Below, in pieces: positions 19,996 through 27,812 of a DNA stretch of 64,000 bases; the stretch's first letter is position 1, and each line of letters opens with the position of its first letter. This DNA comes from Fidelibacterota bacterium (GTDB taxonomy: Bacteria; Fidelibacterota; Marinisomatia; SCGC-AAA003-L08; JACNLC01): assembly GCA_018657495.1 (NCBI GenBank), contig JABHXA010000001.1:340990-404989 (forward strand). The letters are read 5' to 3'. Position numbers and translations under genes: made by a program. The notes below the pieces were generated by a model that was given only the letters and a program-made list of their open reading frames with translations, did not search any database and had not been told where the DNA came from.

Positions 19996-21816
19996 TTATT
20001 TGAGCATTATATTCAGGTTAAGTATGTCTGATGGGCTTACCCCGGCAATTCTTGAGGCTTGCCCCAGTGTTTCAGGTCTAATGCGCTGAAGTTTCTCTCG
20101 TGCTTCCATAGACAGGGTCTGAAGAAGCAGATAATCTATGTCAACGGGCAGGCTTATGTTTTCTATTTTATTGATTTGTTCAATTCGCTTTTGTTCTCGG
20201 TCAACATATCCTGTGTATTTTATATCTGTTTCAACTGTAAAAAGATCGTCTGGCAAAAACGTGTTAAGGCCTGGAACGTGGGTTGCTAACTCGCTGGTTG
20301 TAACTAGCGGTTGTTTTAGAACTTTTATAGCAGGTTTTTTTATGCCTGTCCCGAGATCAATTGAGGCTTTCTCCAGGGTTGCTTCAATTTTCTGCATGTT
20401 TTTGAGACGGGTTTGGAAAATATCAAAATGTGCATCAGTAACCAGACCGATATTCCTCCCCTGTTGTGTCAACCGAATGTCCGCATTGTCTGGGCGAAGA
20501 GAAAGTCTGAACTCAGCCCGGGATGTAAACATTCGGTAGGGCTCGTCGATATCCTTTGTTACAATATCATCAATTAGCACACCAATGTATGATTCGAATC
20601 GAGTGAGAGAAAAACTGTTTTTCTGTAAACATAATAAGGCGGCATTGATACCGGCAATAAGGCCTTGCGCTGCAGCCTCCTCGTACCCGGATGTACCATT
20701 TATTTGACCGGCAAGAAAAAGACCTGTAATTTCTTTTGACTCAAGAGTGGATTTCAGCTGTGAGGGAATAAAATAATCATATTCGATTGCGTAACCGGGT
20801 CTAATAAATTCAACATTTCTTAAGGCTGGAATCATCCTGAGGGATTCTTTTTGTACCTCCTCGGGCATGCTTGTTGAAAAACCATTGACATAGATCTGCT
20901 TTGAGCCCTCCCATTCCGGCTCTAGAAAAAGTTGATGACTTTTTCTATCTTTAAACCGAACAATCTTATCCTCAACACTTGGGCAGTATCTTGGTCCAAC
21001 ACCTTTAATAATTCCAGAATACATTGGTGATAATGATAGCGAATTATAAAGGATGTCATGACAATCGCTATTGGTGTTCACGATGTGACAGCCAAGGTTC
21101 TTTGGTTTGAAAGGTCTTGGCGTGCGTGTTGAAAAGGGTGTTGGTAATTTATCCCCATCTGAAAGCTCTGCAAGAGAATAGTCAATACTATTAGATAATA
21201 TTCTTGGCGGGGTCCCTGTCTTCAGGCGGCCAAATTTGAATCCAAGGCCCTTAAGAGATTGAGTCAAACCAATTGAGGGTTTCTCTCCAAATCTGCCAGC
21301 CGGAAAATTTTTGTTACCGATATGTATTTTACCATCGAGAAATGTCCCTGATGGAATTATAACCGCCCGACACGGTATATGTGTACCATCTTTTAGTATG
21401 ACAGCAGAAACACATTGATTATCTACTTTAATATCAACTGCTTCACCCTGAACGATACGAATATTATTTTCTAAAAGAATTGTTTTGCGAATATTTCTGG
21501 CGTAATTGACTTTATCCATTTGGGCTCGTGGACCCCAAACAGCCCTGCCCTTAGATTTGTTAAGCATTTTAAATTGAATACCTGCTTTATCGGCCTCAAC
21601 ACCCATCTGTCCGCCGAGTGCATCAATTTCTTTCACAAGATGTCCTTTTGCAAGTCCGCCTATTGCAGGATTACATGACATCCTGCCAATAGCATTTGCA
21701 TCCAGGGTAACCAATATTGTGTTGATGCCCAACCTGGCAACTGCTAGTGATGCCTCAATGCCGGCATGTCCACCGCCGCAGATTACAACTGTCTGTTTTT
21801 TTGAAAGGGGATTCAT
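19996..21816 (-). CDS. mnmG: tRNA uridine-5-carboxymethylaminomethyl modification enzyme MnmG (GidA)
   Basis: 606 aa. The FAD-binding Rossmann motif VVICGGGHAGIEASLAVARLG is at the N-terminus. Conserved family blocks are GTFLDGKIHIG, GRLKTGTPPRI and LAGQINGTSGYEEAAAQG, and the C-terminal helical MnmE/tRNA-binding domain contains SMEAREKLQRIRPETLGQASRI. With MnmE it installs the cmnm5 group at U34 of certain tRNAs. The ATG overlaps the mnmE stop by 4 nt, and mfd begins 1 nt after its stop. Confidence 0.98.
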   Translation of the reverse strand: MNPLSKKQTVVICGGGHAGIEASLAVARLGINTILVTLDANAIGRMSCNPAIGGLAKGHLVKEIDALGGQMGVEADKAGIQFKMLNKSKGRAVWGPRAQMDKVNYARNIRKTILLENNIRIVQGEAVDIKVDNQCVSAVILKDGTHIPCRAVIIPSGTFLDGKIHIGNKNFPAGRFGEKPSIGLTQSLKGLGFKFGRLKTGTPPRILSNSIDYSLAELSDGDKLPTPFSTRTPRPFKPKNLGCHIVNTNSDCHDILYNSLSLSPMYSGIIKGVGPRYCPSVEDKIVRFKDRKSHQLFLEPEWEGSKQIYVNGFSTSMPEEVQKESLRMIPALRNVEFIRPGYAIEYDYFIPSQLKSTLESKEITGLFLAGQINGTSGYEEAAAQGLIAGINAALLCLQKNSFSLTRFESYIGVLIDDIVTKDIDEPYRMFTSRAEFRLSLRPDNADIRLTQQGRNIGLVTDAHFDIFQTRLKNMQKIEATLEKASIDLGTGIKKPAIKVLKQPLVTTSELATHVPGLNTFLPDDLFTVETDIKYTGYVDREQKRIEQINKIENISLPVDIDYLLLQTLSMEAREKLQRIRPETLGQASRIAGVSPSDILNLNIMLK

Positions 21817-23159
21817 TTTCCGACACAGAATTTTGTGAAAATATTTTTCACAATTTCTTTGTTGGTAATATTTCCAACAACCTCATCCAGGTTATTGGAA
21901 AGGCTATGAAGCAATGAGGCAATAATATCCATTTCGGTTTGGTTTTTAACTTCTGATATAATATTGTTTATCAAGCCTTTAGAAGAAATTATCAAAGCTC
22001 TTTGCCGCTGGGTCATCAAAAGACCATCACCATAATTTATTTCATGAATTGAATCGTGAATGGCTGTGGATATATATGTTATTAACTTCCGAATACCAGT
22101 ATCATTTTTCGAGGAGGTATAAAATAAGCTTTCCTCATCTGAAATCATAGTTTGGCCATCTACTTTGGATTTAATAAATATTACCCTGTCATGCGAAAGC
22201 GTCAAATTAAGTTTTGAGAATAAATTAACCGGATCAACATCATCTACAAATAAAATAAAATCTGATTTTTTAACTTCCATGATGGTTTTTGTGATTCCAA
22301 GGTTTTCAAGAAAATCCCCAGATTCCCAGTATCCGGCCGTATCAACAAGACAGACAGGGATGCCACCCAAATCAAACCATGACTCAAGGGTGTCCCTGGT
22401 TGTTCCCGGGACATTGGATACAATTGCCCGCTCATGGCCCAAAATTGTATTAAACAGGCTGGACTTACCCGTATTCGGCCGCCCCAACAGGACAAGGCGA
22501 ACACCATTTGTAATTGTTTTCCCAAAAGCAGCCGTACAGGCAATATCTGATAAACTGGATTCAACCGATGAAAGTCTTTCCATAATCATATCTCTATCGG
22601 TAAAGCTAATCTCGTCTTCTTGAAAATCTAGTTCGTGTTCGATAATGGAAAGAATATTCAGCAATCCTGCTCTTAGCTGATTAATACGATCAGACAGTTT
22701 TCCAGTTAAATTACCGAGGTTGGCCCCCACGTCTGAGCCTGTTCTGGCCTGTGTCAGAGAAGAGATGGCCTCCGCCTGCACAAGGTCAATTTTACCATTC
22801 ATAAAAGCACGATAAGAAAATTCACCAGGATTTGCGGATCGCACACCAAGGGCAATCAACTCAGATAAAATAGATCGTGAAATATATTCACCACCATGGC
22901 ATGAGATTTCGATGAGATCTTCACCGGTATAGCTGTCTGGACCGGGGAAGAAAGTAATTATGCTCTGGTCAATTTTTATACCGCTGGCTGGGGACTTCAA
23001 GGTCACTAGGGTTGCGTACCTTGGTGTAAGCTTGGACTTATCTGTCAACTGAGGAATTAAAGGTTTAAGGTCTTCTCCGGATATACGTATAACAGCAATT
23101 GCCCCCACCCCATACGGTGTTGCAAGGGCAGCAATAGTATCATTTACATAATTTACCAT
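21813..23159 (-). CDS. mnmE: tRNA modification GTPase MnmE (TrmE)
   Basis: 448 aa. The N-terminal tetrahydrofolate-binding domain contains DTIAALATPYGVGAIAVIR and GGEYISRSIL. The G domain has G1 LLGRPNTGKSSLFN, G2/G3 PGTTRDT and CLVDTAGYWES. The protein ends with the diagnostic FCVGK (FCxGK) whose Cys is essential in the family. It partners MnmG, encoded immediately downstream with a 4-nt overlap. yidC precedes it by 11 nt. Confidence 0.98.
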   Translation of the reverse strand: MVNYVNDTIAALATPYGVGAIAVIRISGEDLKPLIPQLTDKSKLTPRYATLVTLKSPASGIKIDQSIITFFPGPDSYTGEDLIEISCHGGEYISRSILSELIALGVRSANPGEFSYRAFMNGKIDLVQAEAISSLTQARTGSDVGANLGNLTGKLSDRINQLRAGLLNILSIIEHELDFQEDEISFTDRDMIMERLSSVESSLSDIACTAAFGKTITNGVRLVLLGRPNTGKSSLFNTILGHERAIVSNVPGTTRDTLESWFDLGGIPVCLVDTAGYWESGDFLENLGITKTIMEVKKSDFILFVDDVDPVNLFSKLNLTLSHDRVIFIKSKVDGQTMISDEESLFYTSSKNDTGIRKLITYISTAIHDSIHEINYGDGLLMTQRQRALIISSKGLINNIISEVKNQTEMDIIASLLHSLSNNLDEVVGNITNKEIVKNIFTKFCVGK

Positions 23160-23170
23160 TTTCCAATTAA

Positions 23171-24925
23171 TTACTTAAGAGGAGTCTTGGCGAGTTTTGC
23201 TTTAATTGATCTTTGTTGCAGGAAGCTTAGGAAATTGTAAATAGCATAATATAAGTTTAACCCAGAAGGGAATGTGTTGAATAACAAAAAGAAAAATGCA
23301 GACATCATATACATCATTGGGCGCTGACTTTTATCCATAGTGGCCATTGATTGCCGTTGTTGGAGAAACATTGTCACACCCATGACAATTGGTAAAACAG
23401 CTACTCCATCTCCATAGACAGGGATTGAAAAGGGTAAGTTAAATATGACATCAGGTTGTGACAGATCTGAAATCCAAAAAATGAATTCTGCACCCCTGAA
23501 TTCGATGGTATTCCTGAAGACTGTAAACAGTGCAAAAAGCAATGGCATTTGAATTAACATGGGGAGACAACCCCCAACAGGATTCACCCCATGCTTCCGA
23601 TATAAAGCCATAGTCTCCGAGTTCTTTTTTTGAGGGTCGTTTTTATATTTTTCCTGCATCGCTTTCATCTTTGGTTGAATCGCCTGCATCTTCTGAGTGG
23701 ACTCAGCACTTTTCTTCGTAAGGGGTCCTGTTACGACACGGATAATCAAAGCAAAGATTATTAGAACAAGACCATAGTTAATATAAAAATCACCAAATGG
23801 ATTATGTAGAAAAGTAAGCAACCCGAGTATCACATATTTGCTGATTGGCTTGATAACTACAAACCCCCAGTTCATTGCATCATCAAGAGCATGGCCCTGC
23901 TGCTTTAATACTTTATAGTCTTGGGGACCAAAAAACAAAGAGGTTGAAATTCTTTGACTATGAATGTCAAAACCGATGGATGCGCTGTAAACAGGAGTAA
24001 TCTCACGTATACCGAATTGAGTGTTTACTGCAGATAGAGAGGCATACTTTCCAGGCAAATCAGTCATCAGTGAGACCATAAAGTATTTGTTCTTTACAGC
24101 CACCCAATCTGTATTTCCATCAAAATTCTTTCTTGAGATTGGATCAACATCCTTTAACATAATATCGTCTTTTTCACCGGCCTGGTACATAAGTGCACCT
24201 GAGTATTGCAGATCATCTTTTTCGTTTTTCTCTGCAGGTTTAATGCCATTGCCCCACATTACTTCAAAGTCCTGGCGATATGTCTGATCAAATCCTGATA
24301 GATCATAATCATGCCTGGCTGAGTAAGAGTTTCCTTTAAAGGTTATTGTTTTATCAATTGATCGCCCATCCTCAAGCATCAAACTATAATGGACCTGTTT
24401 CTCATCCTCTCCGGACAAATACAATGTCTCCTCGTCGCGATAATCGCTTGTAAAGTACTGGAGAAAGGGCAGAGACAATTTTTCATCTTGATCGTATAAA
24501 GATAGACAGGGTGTGCAATTATTATCGTTATTTTGAACCAGAGACACAAGGCTGATGGGATCATACTCACCATATTCGTTATACCCACCTGTATAATTCT
24601 TCAATGTATATTCAACAAGTGAACCTCCGGCACGGTTAGAAATCTTGGCGATATATAAATCGGTGTCCACCGTTATGACAATTTCCTTTTCCATTTCCAA
24701 TCTGTCAGGAATTGGCAGTGATGTCTTTTTCTCTTCCCTGACTTCAGCCACAGGTGTTTCCGTAACAGTTGCAGGAGCGGAGTCAAGGGATGAGCGGCTT
24801 ACTTGTTGTTCAACTGTGTCGGCAGAAGGTTCCGTGGCAGGAGATACCCACCTTAAATACGTTGGTGTAAGGACAATGACTAGTCCGATAAGTATAATTG
24901 CAGTTAAGTTTCTTTTGATATCCAT
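23171..24925 (-). CDS. yidC: Membrane protein insertase YidC (Gram-negative type)
   Basis: 584 aa. An N-terminal membrane anchor (ILIGLVIVLTPTYLRWV) and a large periplasmic beta-supersandwich domain (to about 370) mark the Gram-negative type. The conserved five-helix insertase core begins NYGLVLIIFALIIRVVTGPL with the functional Arg in its groove, followed by the cytoplasmic hairpin (KMQAIQPKMKAMQEKYKND) and GCLPMLIQMPLLFALFTVFR. It is transcribed from rpmH-rnpA-yidD, whose last base pair it shares (the stop/start overlap at 24925), and leads into mnmE. Confidence 0.97.
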   Translation of the reverse strand: MDIKRNLTAIILIGLVIVLTPTYLRWVSPATEPSADTVEQQVSRSSLDSAPATVTETPVAEVREEKKTSLPIPDRLEMEKEIVITVDTDLYIAKISNRAGGSLVEYTLKNYTGGYNEYGEYDPISLVSLVQNNDNNCTPCLSLYDQDEKLSLPFLQYFTSDYRDEETLYLSGEDEKQVHYSLMLEDGRSIDKTITFKGNSYSARHDYDLSGFDQTYRQDFEVMWGNGIKPAEKNEKDDLQYSGALMYQAGEKDDIMLKDVDPISRKNFDGNTDWVAVKNKYFMVSLMTDLPGKYASLSAVNTQFGIREITPVYSASIGFDIHSQRISTSLFFGPQDYKVLKQQGHALDDAMNWGFVVIKPISKYVILGLLTFLHNPFGDFYINYGLVLIIFALIIRVVTGPLTKKSAESTQKMQAIQPKMKAMQEKYKNDPQKKNSETMALYRKHGVNPVGGCLPMLIQMPLLFALFTVFRNTIEFRGAEFIFWISDLSQPDVIFNLPFSIPVYGDGVAVLPIVMGVTMFLQQRQSMATMDKSQRPMMYMMSAFFFLLFNTFPSGLNLYYAIYNFLSFLQQRSIKAKLAKTPLK

Positions 24926-25140
24926 TATTTAACGGGGTCCCAGATATTTTTTTTTGAATAAGGATGGCAGGTTAAAATTCGTTTTCCTCCAAGATATGAT
25001 CCTTTTATCGCGCCATATTTTTTTATTGCTTCTACAGCATAATGTGAGCAAGAAGGAGTATAACGGCACGAATTCGGCAGAACCAATCCGATTGAATTTT
25101 GATATAATTTGATTATAATGATGAACAAATATTTAAACAT
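24925..25140 (-). CDS. yidD: Membrane protein insertion efficiency factor YidD
   Basis: 71 aa, typical length. The signature blocks are LYQNSIGLVLPNSCRYTPSCSHYA, shown here as NSCRYTPSCSHYA, and GGKRILTCHPYSK, with the three conserved cysteines of the family. An N-terminal hydrophobic/amphipathic helix associates with the inner membrane. It starts 8 nt inside the end of rnpA and touches yidC, the canonical rpmH-rnpA-yidD-yidC order. Confidence 0.96.
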   Translation of the reverse strand: MFKYLFIIIIKLYQNSIGLVLPNSCRYTPSCSHYAVEAIKKYGAIKGSYLGGKRILTCHPYSKKNIWDPVK

Positions 25141-25489
25141 GTATTCGCTTTTGAAACAAATCGAAGGAGGTTTGAATTTGTTTATTAGAAATTTTTTTAT
25201 GAAGCGGTTTTACAATTACAGAGAAGTCAGATTGTATTTTAATTAAATCAGTAAATATACTTCTACAGCGTCTTTTAAACAGATTACGTTCGTGGGATTT
25301 TCCGTAGGACCGAGATACAATCATGCCAAGCAATGGTTTTGGGTGTTTAAGGTACCGAAACAACAAATCCCCGGCAACCAGGGATTTTGAAGTTTTTAGG
25401 ATACGATAGAAATCTTTTGATGTAATACTGTTTTCCAAAAGAAAATCAGGCAGAGAGCGTTTTACGTCCCTTTCTTCTTCTTCTGGCAA
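25133..25489 (-). CDS. rnpA: Ribonuclease P protein component
   Basis: Up to 118 aa. The RNR-type RNA-binding motif reads [19 protein letters not shown] and matches KxxxRNxxKRxxR of RnpA. Upstream, [27 protein letters not shown] is the central cleft. The longest start is a TTG at 25489, which overlaps the 3' end of rpmH by 44 bp in another frame. An internal TTG further in is possible, so the N-terminus is uncertain. It binds the RNase P RNA and matures tRNA 5' ends. Co-transcribed with rpmH. Confidence 0.93.
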   Translation of the reverse strand: MPEEEERDVKRSLPDFLLENSITSKDFYRILKTSKSLVAGDLLFRYLKHPKPLLGMIVSRSYGKSHERNLFKRRCRSIFTDLIKIQSDFSVIVKPLHKKISNKQIQTSFDLFQKRIHV

Positions 25490-25580
25490 GAATAGCTCTG
25501 CCGCTTTTTGTACCCATTCGTTTAAAGAATCCGTGTTTGTTCTTTCGTTTTCTGTTACTGATTCTGATCGTGATTTTCAT
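25446..25580 (-). CDS. rpmH: 50S ribosomal protein L34
   Basis: 44 aa, too short for most gene finders. It begins [20 protein letters not shown], continues [20 protein letters not shown] and ends TLSA: the canonical L34 pattern (SNRKRxxxHGFxxRMxTKxGRxxLxxRRxKGRxxLS). The N-terminus is slightly diverged from the usual MKRTYQP. It is the first gene of the rpmH-rnpA-yidD-yidC-mnmE-mnmG block, so the promoter should lie in 25581-25647. Confidence 0.96.
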   Translation of the reverse strand: MKITIRISNRKRKNKHGFFKRMGTKSGRAILARRRRKGRKTLSA

Positions 25581-25647
25581 GTCTACCTATTAATTTCTAG
25601 TTGATATTTAGCCTGATAATTTATTGCTGAAACTATATGTAAAAAAA

Positions 25648-26001
25648 TTATTTTTTCCAAGATGATATTACTTCCGTATGAATACCGCCGCGAGGGCTAA
25701 AATCTGCAGTGATTGTAATCTGTCTTGGCTCAAGCGCTAACCTCAAATCATCGAGAATTCTGTTAGTCACGCTTTCATGGAATATACCAATATTTCGATA
25801 TTTTACCATATACAGCTTCAAGGATTTCAGTTCAATAATTTTTTTATCTGGGATATAATCGATATGAATAGTGCCAAAATCAGGGAGCCCTGTTTTTGGA
25901 CACACACAGTTGAATTCCGGAACAGATATTTTTACATCAAAATCTCTATCCGAATATTCGTTATCAACAGCAATTAAATCATCAATATGGGGTTCATTCA
26001 T
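25648..26001 (-). CDS. queF: NADPH-dependent 7-cyano-7-deazaguanine reductase QueF
   Basis: 117 aa of the short unimodular type. The catalytic Cys lies in FNCVCPKTGLPDFG, the QueF substrate-binding motif IELKSLKLYMVKYRN matches E(S/L)KSxKLY, and the catalytic-type His is in GIFHESVTN. It reduces preQ0 to preQ1 in queuosine biosynthesis. The annotated ATG lies only 2 nt after the U-tract of a strong upstream hairpin and has no Shine-Dalgarno, so expression may use a leaderless mRNA or the start may differ. No other queuosine gene is in the window. Confidence 0.95.
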   Translation of the reverse strand: MNEPHIDDLIAVDNEYSDRDFDVKISVPEFNCVCPKTGLPDFGTIHIDYIPDKKIIELKSLKLYMVKYRNIGIFHESVTNRILDDLRLALEPRQITITADFSPRGGIHTEVISSWKK

Positions 26002-26003
26002 AG

Positions 26004-26029
26004 CAAAAAAAAGGCGTCATTAGACGCCT
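26004..26029 (-). terminator. Rho-independent terminator between a small secreted gene and queF
   Basis: On the minus strand a perfect 7-bp stem (AGGCGTC / GACGCCT) closes a 4-nt loop and is followed by eight T residues, the classic intrinsic terminator. It ends transcription of the 81-aa gene at 26052-26297 and directly abuts the queF start codon. Confidence 0.85.
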
Positions 26030-26051
26030 GGAAAAATTAGTCTGACAAAAG

Positions 26052-26297
26052 TTATTTGGGTTTCGGGCCTTTTGGTGGTTTTAGTTTTCGACGTCGTTTA
26101 TGCGATCTTTTTCGCTCAGGTTTGTAAACTGTTTCCTGATAATCCCAATATTTTTTGAATTCCAGTTGTGTTTCACTTCCAGAATTTGCACGAATAGCGA
26201 CCATCCCAGGGTTTGATAATTGGCCATTCCCTGAACCAGCAAGGATTGGAGCCATTATAATCATTCCGATAAATATTATTTTATAAACTTTAATCAT
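26052..26297 (-). CDS. Small secreted protein with a strongly basic C-terminus
   Basis: 81 aa. A signal peptide (YKIIFIGMIIMAPILAGS) is followed by a short polar region and a very basic, proline-rich tail (KRSHKRRRKLKPPKGPKPK). No known domain is recognised. It is a stand-alone gene followed by its own intrinsic terminator. The tail could bind nucleic acid, LPS or another acidic polymer outside the cytoplasm; this is only a guess from charge. Confidence 0.7.
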   Translation of the reverse strand: MIKVYKIIFIGMIIMAPILAGSGNGQLSNPGMVAIRANSGSETQLEFKKYWDYQETVYKPERKRSHKRRRKLKPPKGPKPK

Positions 26298-26513
26298 AAT
26301 ATAAAAACTTCACAACGAAATTGTTACGAAATGTAAAATAAGATATAGGTGAGTTTCAAGCAAAAATATTTCATGTCTTTTAAATAATAAAACGAGGATG
26401 ATTAAGAGTTTTCCAATTGATAAACCAGCAGCTTTTTCACTCCTCTTATTACTCTTTAGTGTTGAACCCAGTAATTTGACAACCTGGGTAACAGGATAAA
26501 ATGAATTTCAATA

Positions 26514-27272
26514 TTATCTTCTTCCCTTATATGATCGGTCTACCTTAAATGCTCTTTTTGCTGATCTACGCGGCTCGCCACCGCCAGCAGGCAAGATGTT
26601 TTCGTTTTCTGAGGCAACCCACACAAATCGAGATCGTGATTTACTGCCTTTGTAGGCTGGAACTCGATAGCGGCGCACGTGGAAGCCACAACGCATTAAA
26701 AGTTGCTCGAATGATTTACTCGACTCAACCGACCAAATTGCCAGGCAGCCCATGTTTCGCAGGGCCCGGCGACAGGCATCCATTCCTTCAAAACTATAAA
26801 GAAAACTATTACTGGAATTCGTCATCGCATCGGGTCCATTATCGATATCCAGGAGAATAGAGTCAAAAAGGTTGTTAGAGCGCAATATAAGCTGTGTGAT
26901 GTCTCCCTCTCTCACCTCAACCCGTTTATCCTCAAGGGGATGATTATTTAGTTCTCCAAGGAATTCACGATTCCAGTCAACAACGGCACTGAGAAGTTCG
27001 CTGACGATTATTTTTGAACTAGGATGGAGGAGATCGAGAGTTTGGCGCAGAGTATATCCCATGCCGAGCCCACCAATAATCACTTGAGGTTTTTTTCTAT
27101 CCTTCAGATGAGCACAACCCAAACGAGCGAGCTCAAGCTCAGATTCAAATAAACGGGAGTTCATTAACTCTTGCCCCTTGACCCTTATAGAGAAGTCCAA
27201 ATCATGTTTATAAAGTTCCATTTCACCGCCATCAGGAGTTAAGGCAGAGGCAATTTTGATTCGTGGTTTCAT
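26514..27272 (-). CDS. Spermidine-synthase-like SAM-binding protein
   Basis: 252 aa. The first part LYKHDLDFSIRVKGQELMNSR matches the short N-terminal beta hairpin of bacterial spermidine-synthase-like proteins. The Rossmann-type SAM/dcSAM site follows as VIIGGLGMGYTLRQTLDL, IIVSELLSAVVDWNREF and FDSILLDIDNGPDAM. The tail is basic. Members of this SpeE-like subfamily are often uncharacterised and may not make spermidine. No speD-like gene is nearby. Confidence 0.8.
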   Translation of the reverse strand: MKPRIKIASALTPDGGEMELYKHDLDFSIRVKGQELMNSRLFESELELARLGCAHLKDRKKPQVIIGGLGMGYTLRQTLDLLHPSSKIIVSELLSAVVDWNREFLGELNNHPLEDKRVEVREGDITQLILRSNNLFDSILLDIDNGPDAMTNSSNSFLYSFEGMDACRRALRNMGCLAIWSVESSKSFEQLLMRCGFHVRRYRVPAYKGSKSRSRFVWVASENENILPAGGGEPRRSAKRAFKVDRSYKGRR

Positions 27273-27812
27273 TATTTCTATCTATTAATTAATTAATCTA
27301 GTTGCCATAATTTATTATAATAAACATCACTCTTTTAGTGTTTTCATGTTGATTATTGATGAGGGTTGCGGTCTTTTATTTACAGGATGGATAATGTGGG
27401 GCAAACCATAAAAGAATTGAATCAAGAGGTTATATCAAATTTGAATAGAGAGAATCAGTTAATAGAAATATAAAACATGTGATTATTTTAATTGGGTGAA
27501 AATAATTTCTGTGAGGTGTTGTTTTAGATTAATCTAATTACCATTAGAATTAAGTTGAAAGAGCATGGCCGATGAATTTCTCCCCGTATTAGACACAACA
27601 AAATAATGAAAATTATTTATTTTTAACCAGTGCAACGGAGACACATTTTTTAGCTAATTAAAAAAACTTGGTAAAAAACAGTCCAAACGGGGAGAGACCT
27701 ACTCTTGTATAATTTGTTATTTAGGATGCCAGGTGATTTAAGAAAAAGACAATGATTACTCATTGAAGCACCCATATGCAGTTTTTAAATACCCGGCATC
27801 CAATTTTTGGTT
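27273..27812. other. 540-bp intergenic region with two inverted repeats, no gene seen
   Basis: No convincing coding frame is found on either strand. Two inverted repeats stand out. TCTCCCCGT at 27579-27587 pairs perfectly with ACGGGGAGA at 27687-27695 (99 nt between). GGATGCCAGGT at 27724-27734 pairs with ACCCGGCATCC at 27791-27801 with one mismatch. The second pair lies just beyond the 3' end of the beta-helix gene and could be part of its transcript end. The region also holds the promoter side of nothing on the plus strand. Confidence 0.5.

Noticed and set aside
25446..25470. Apparent frameshift at the 3' end of rpmH.
   Set aside because: Careful recounting of the AGA repeats restores the normal L34 ending [12 protein letters not shown].
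26004..26029. preQ1 riboswitch upstream of queF.
   Set aside because: The element is a simple 7-bp hairpin with a U-tract and lacks the A-rich tail and pseudoknot bases of preQ1 classes.
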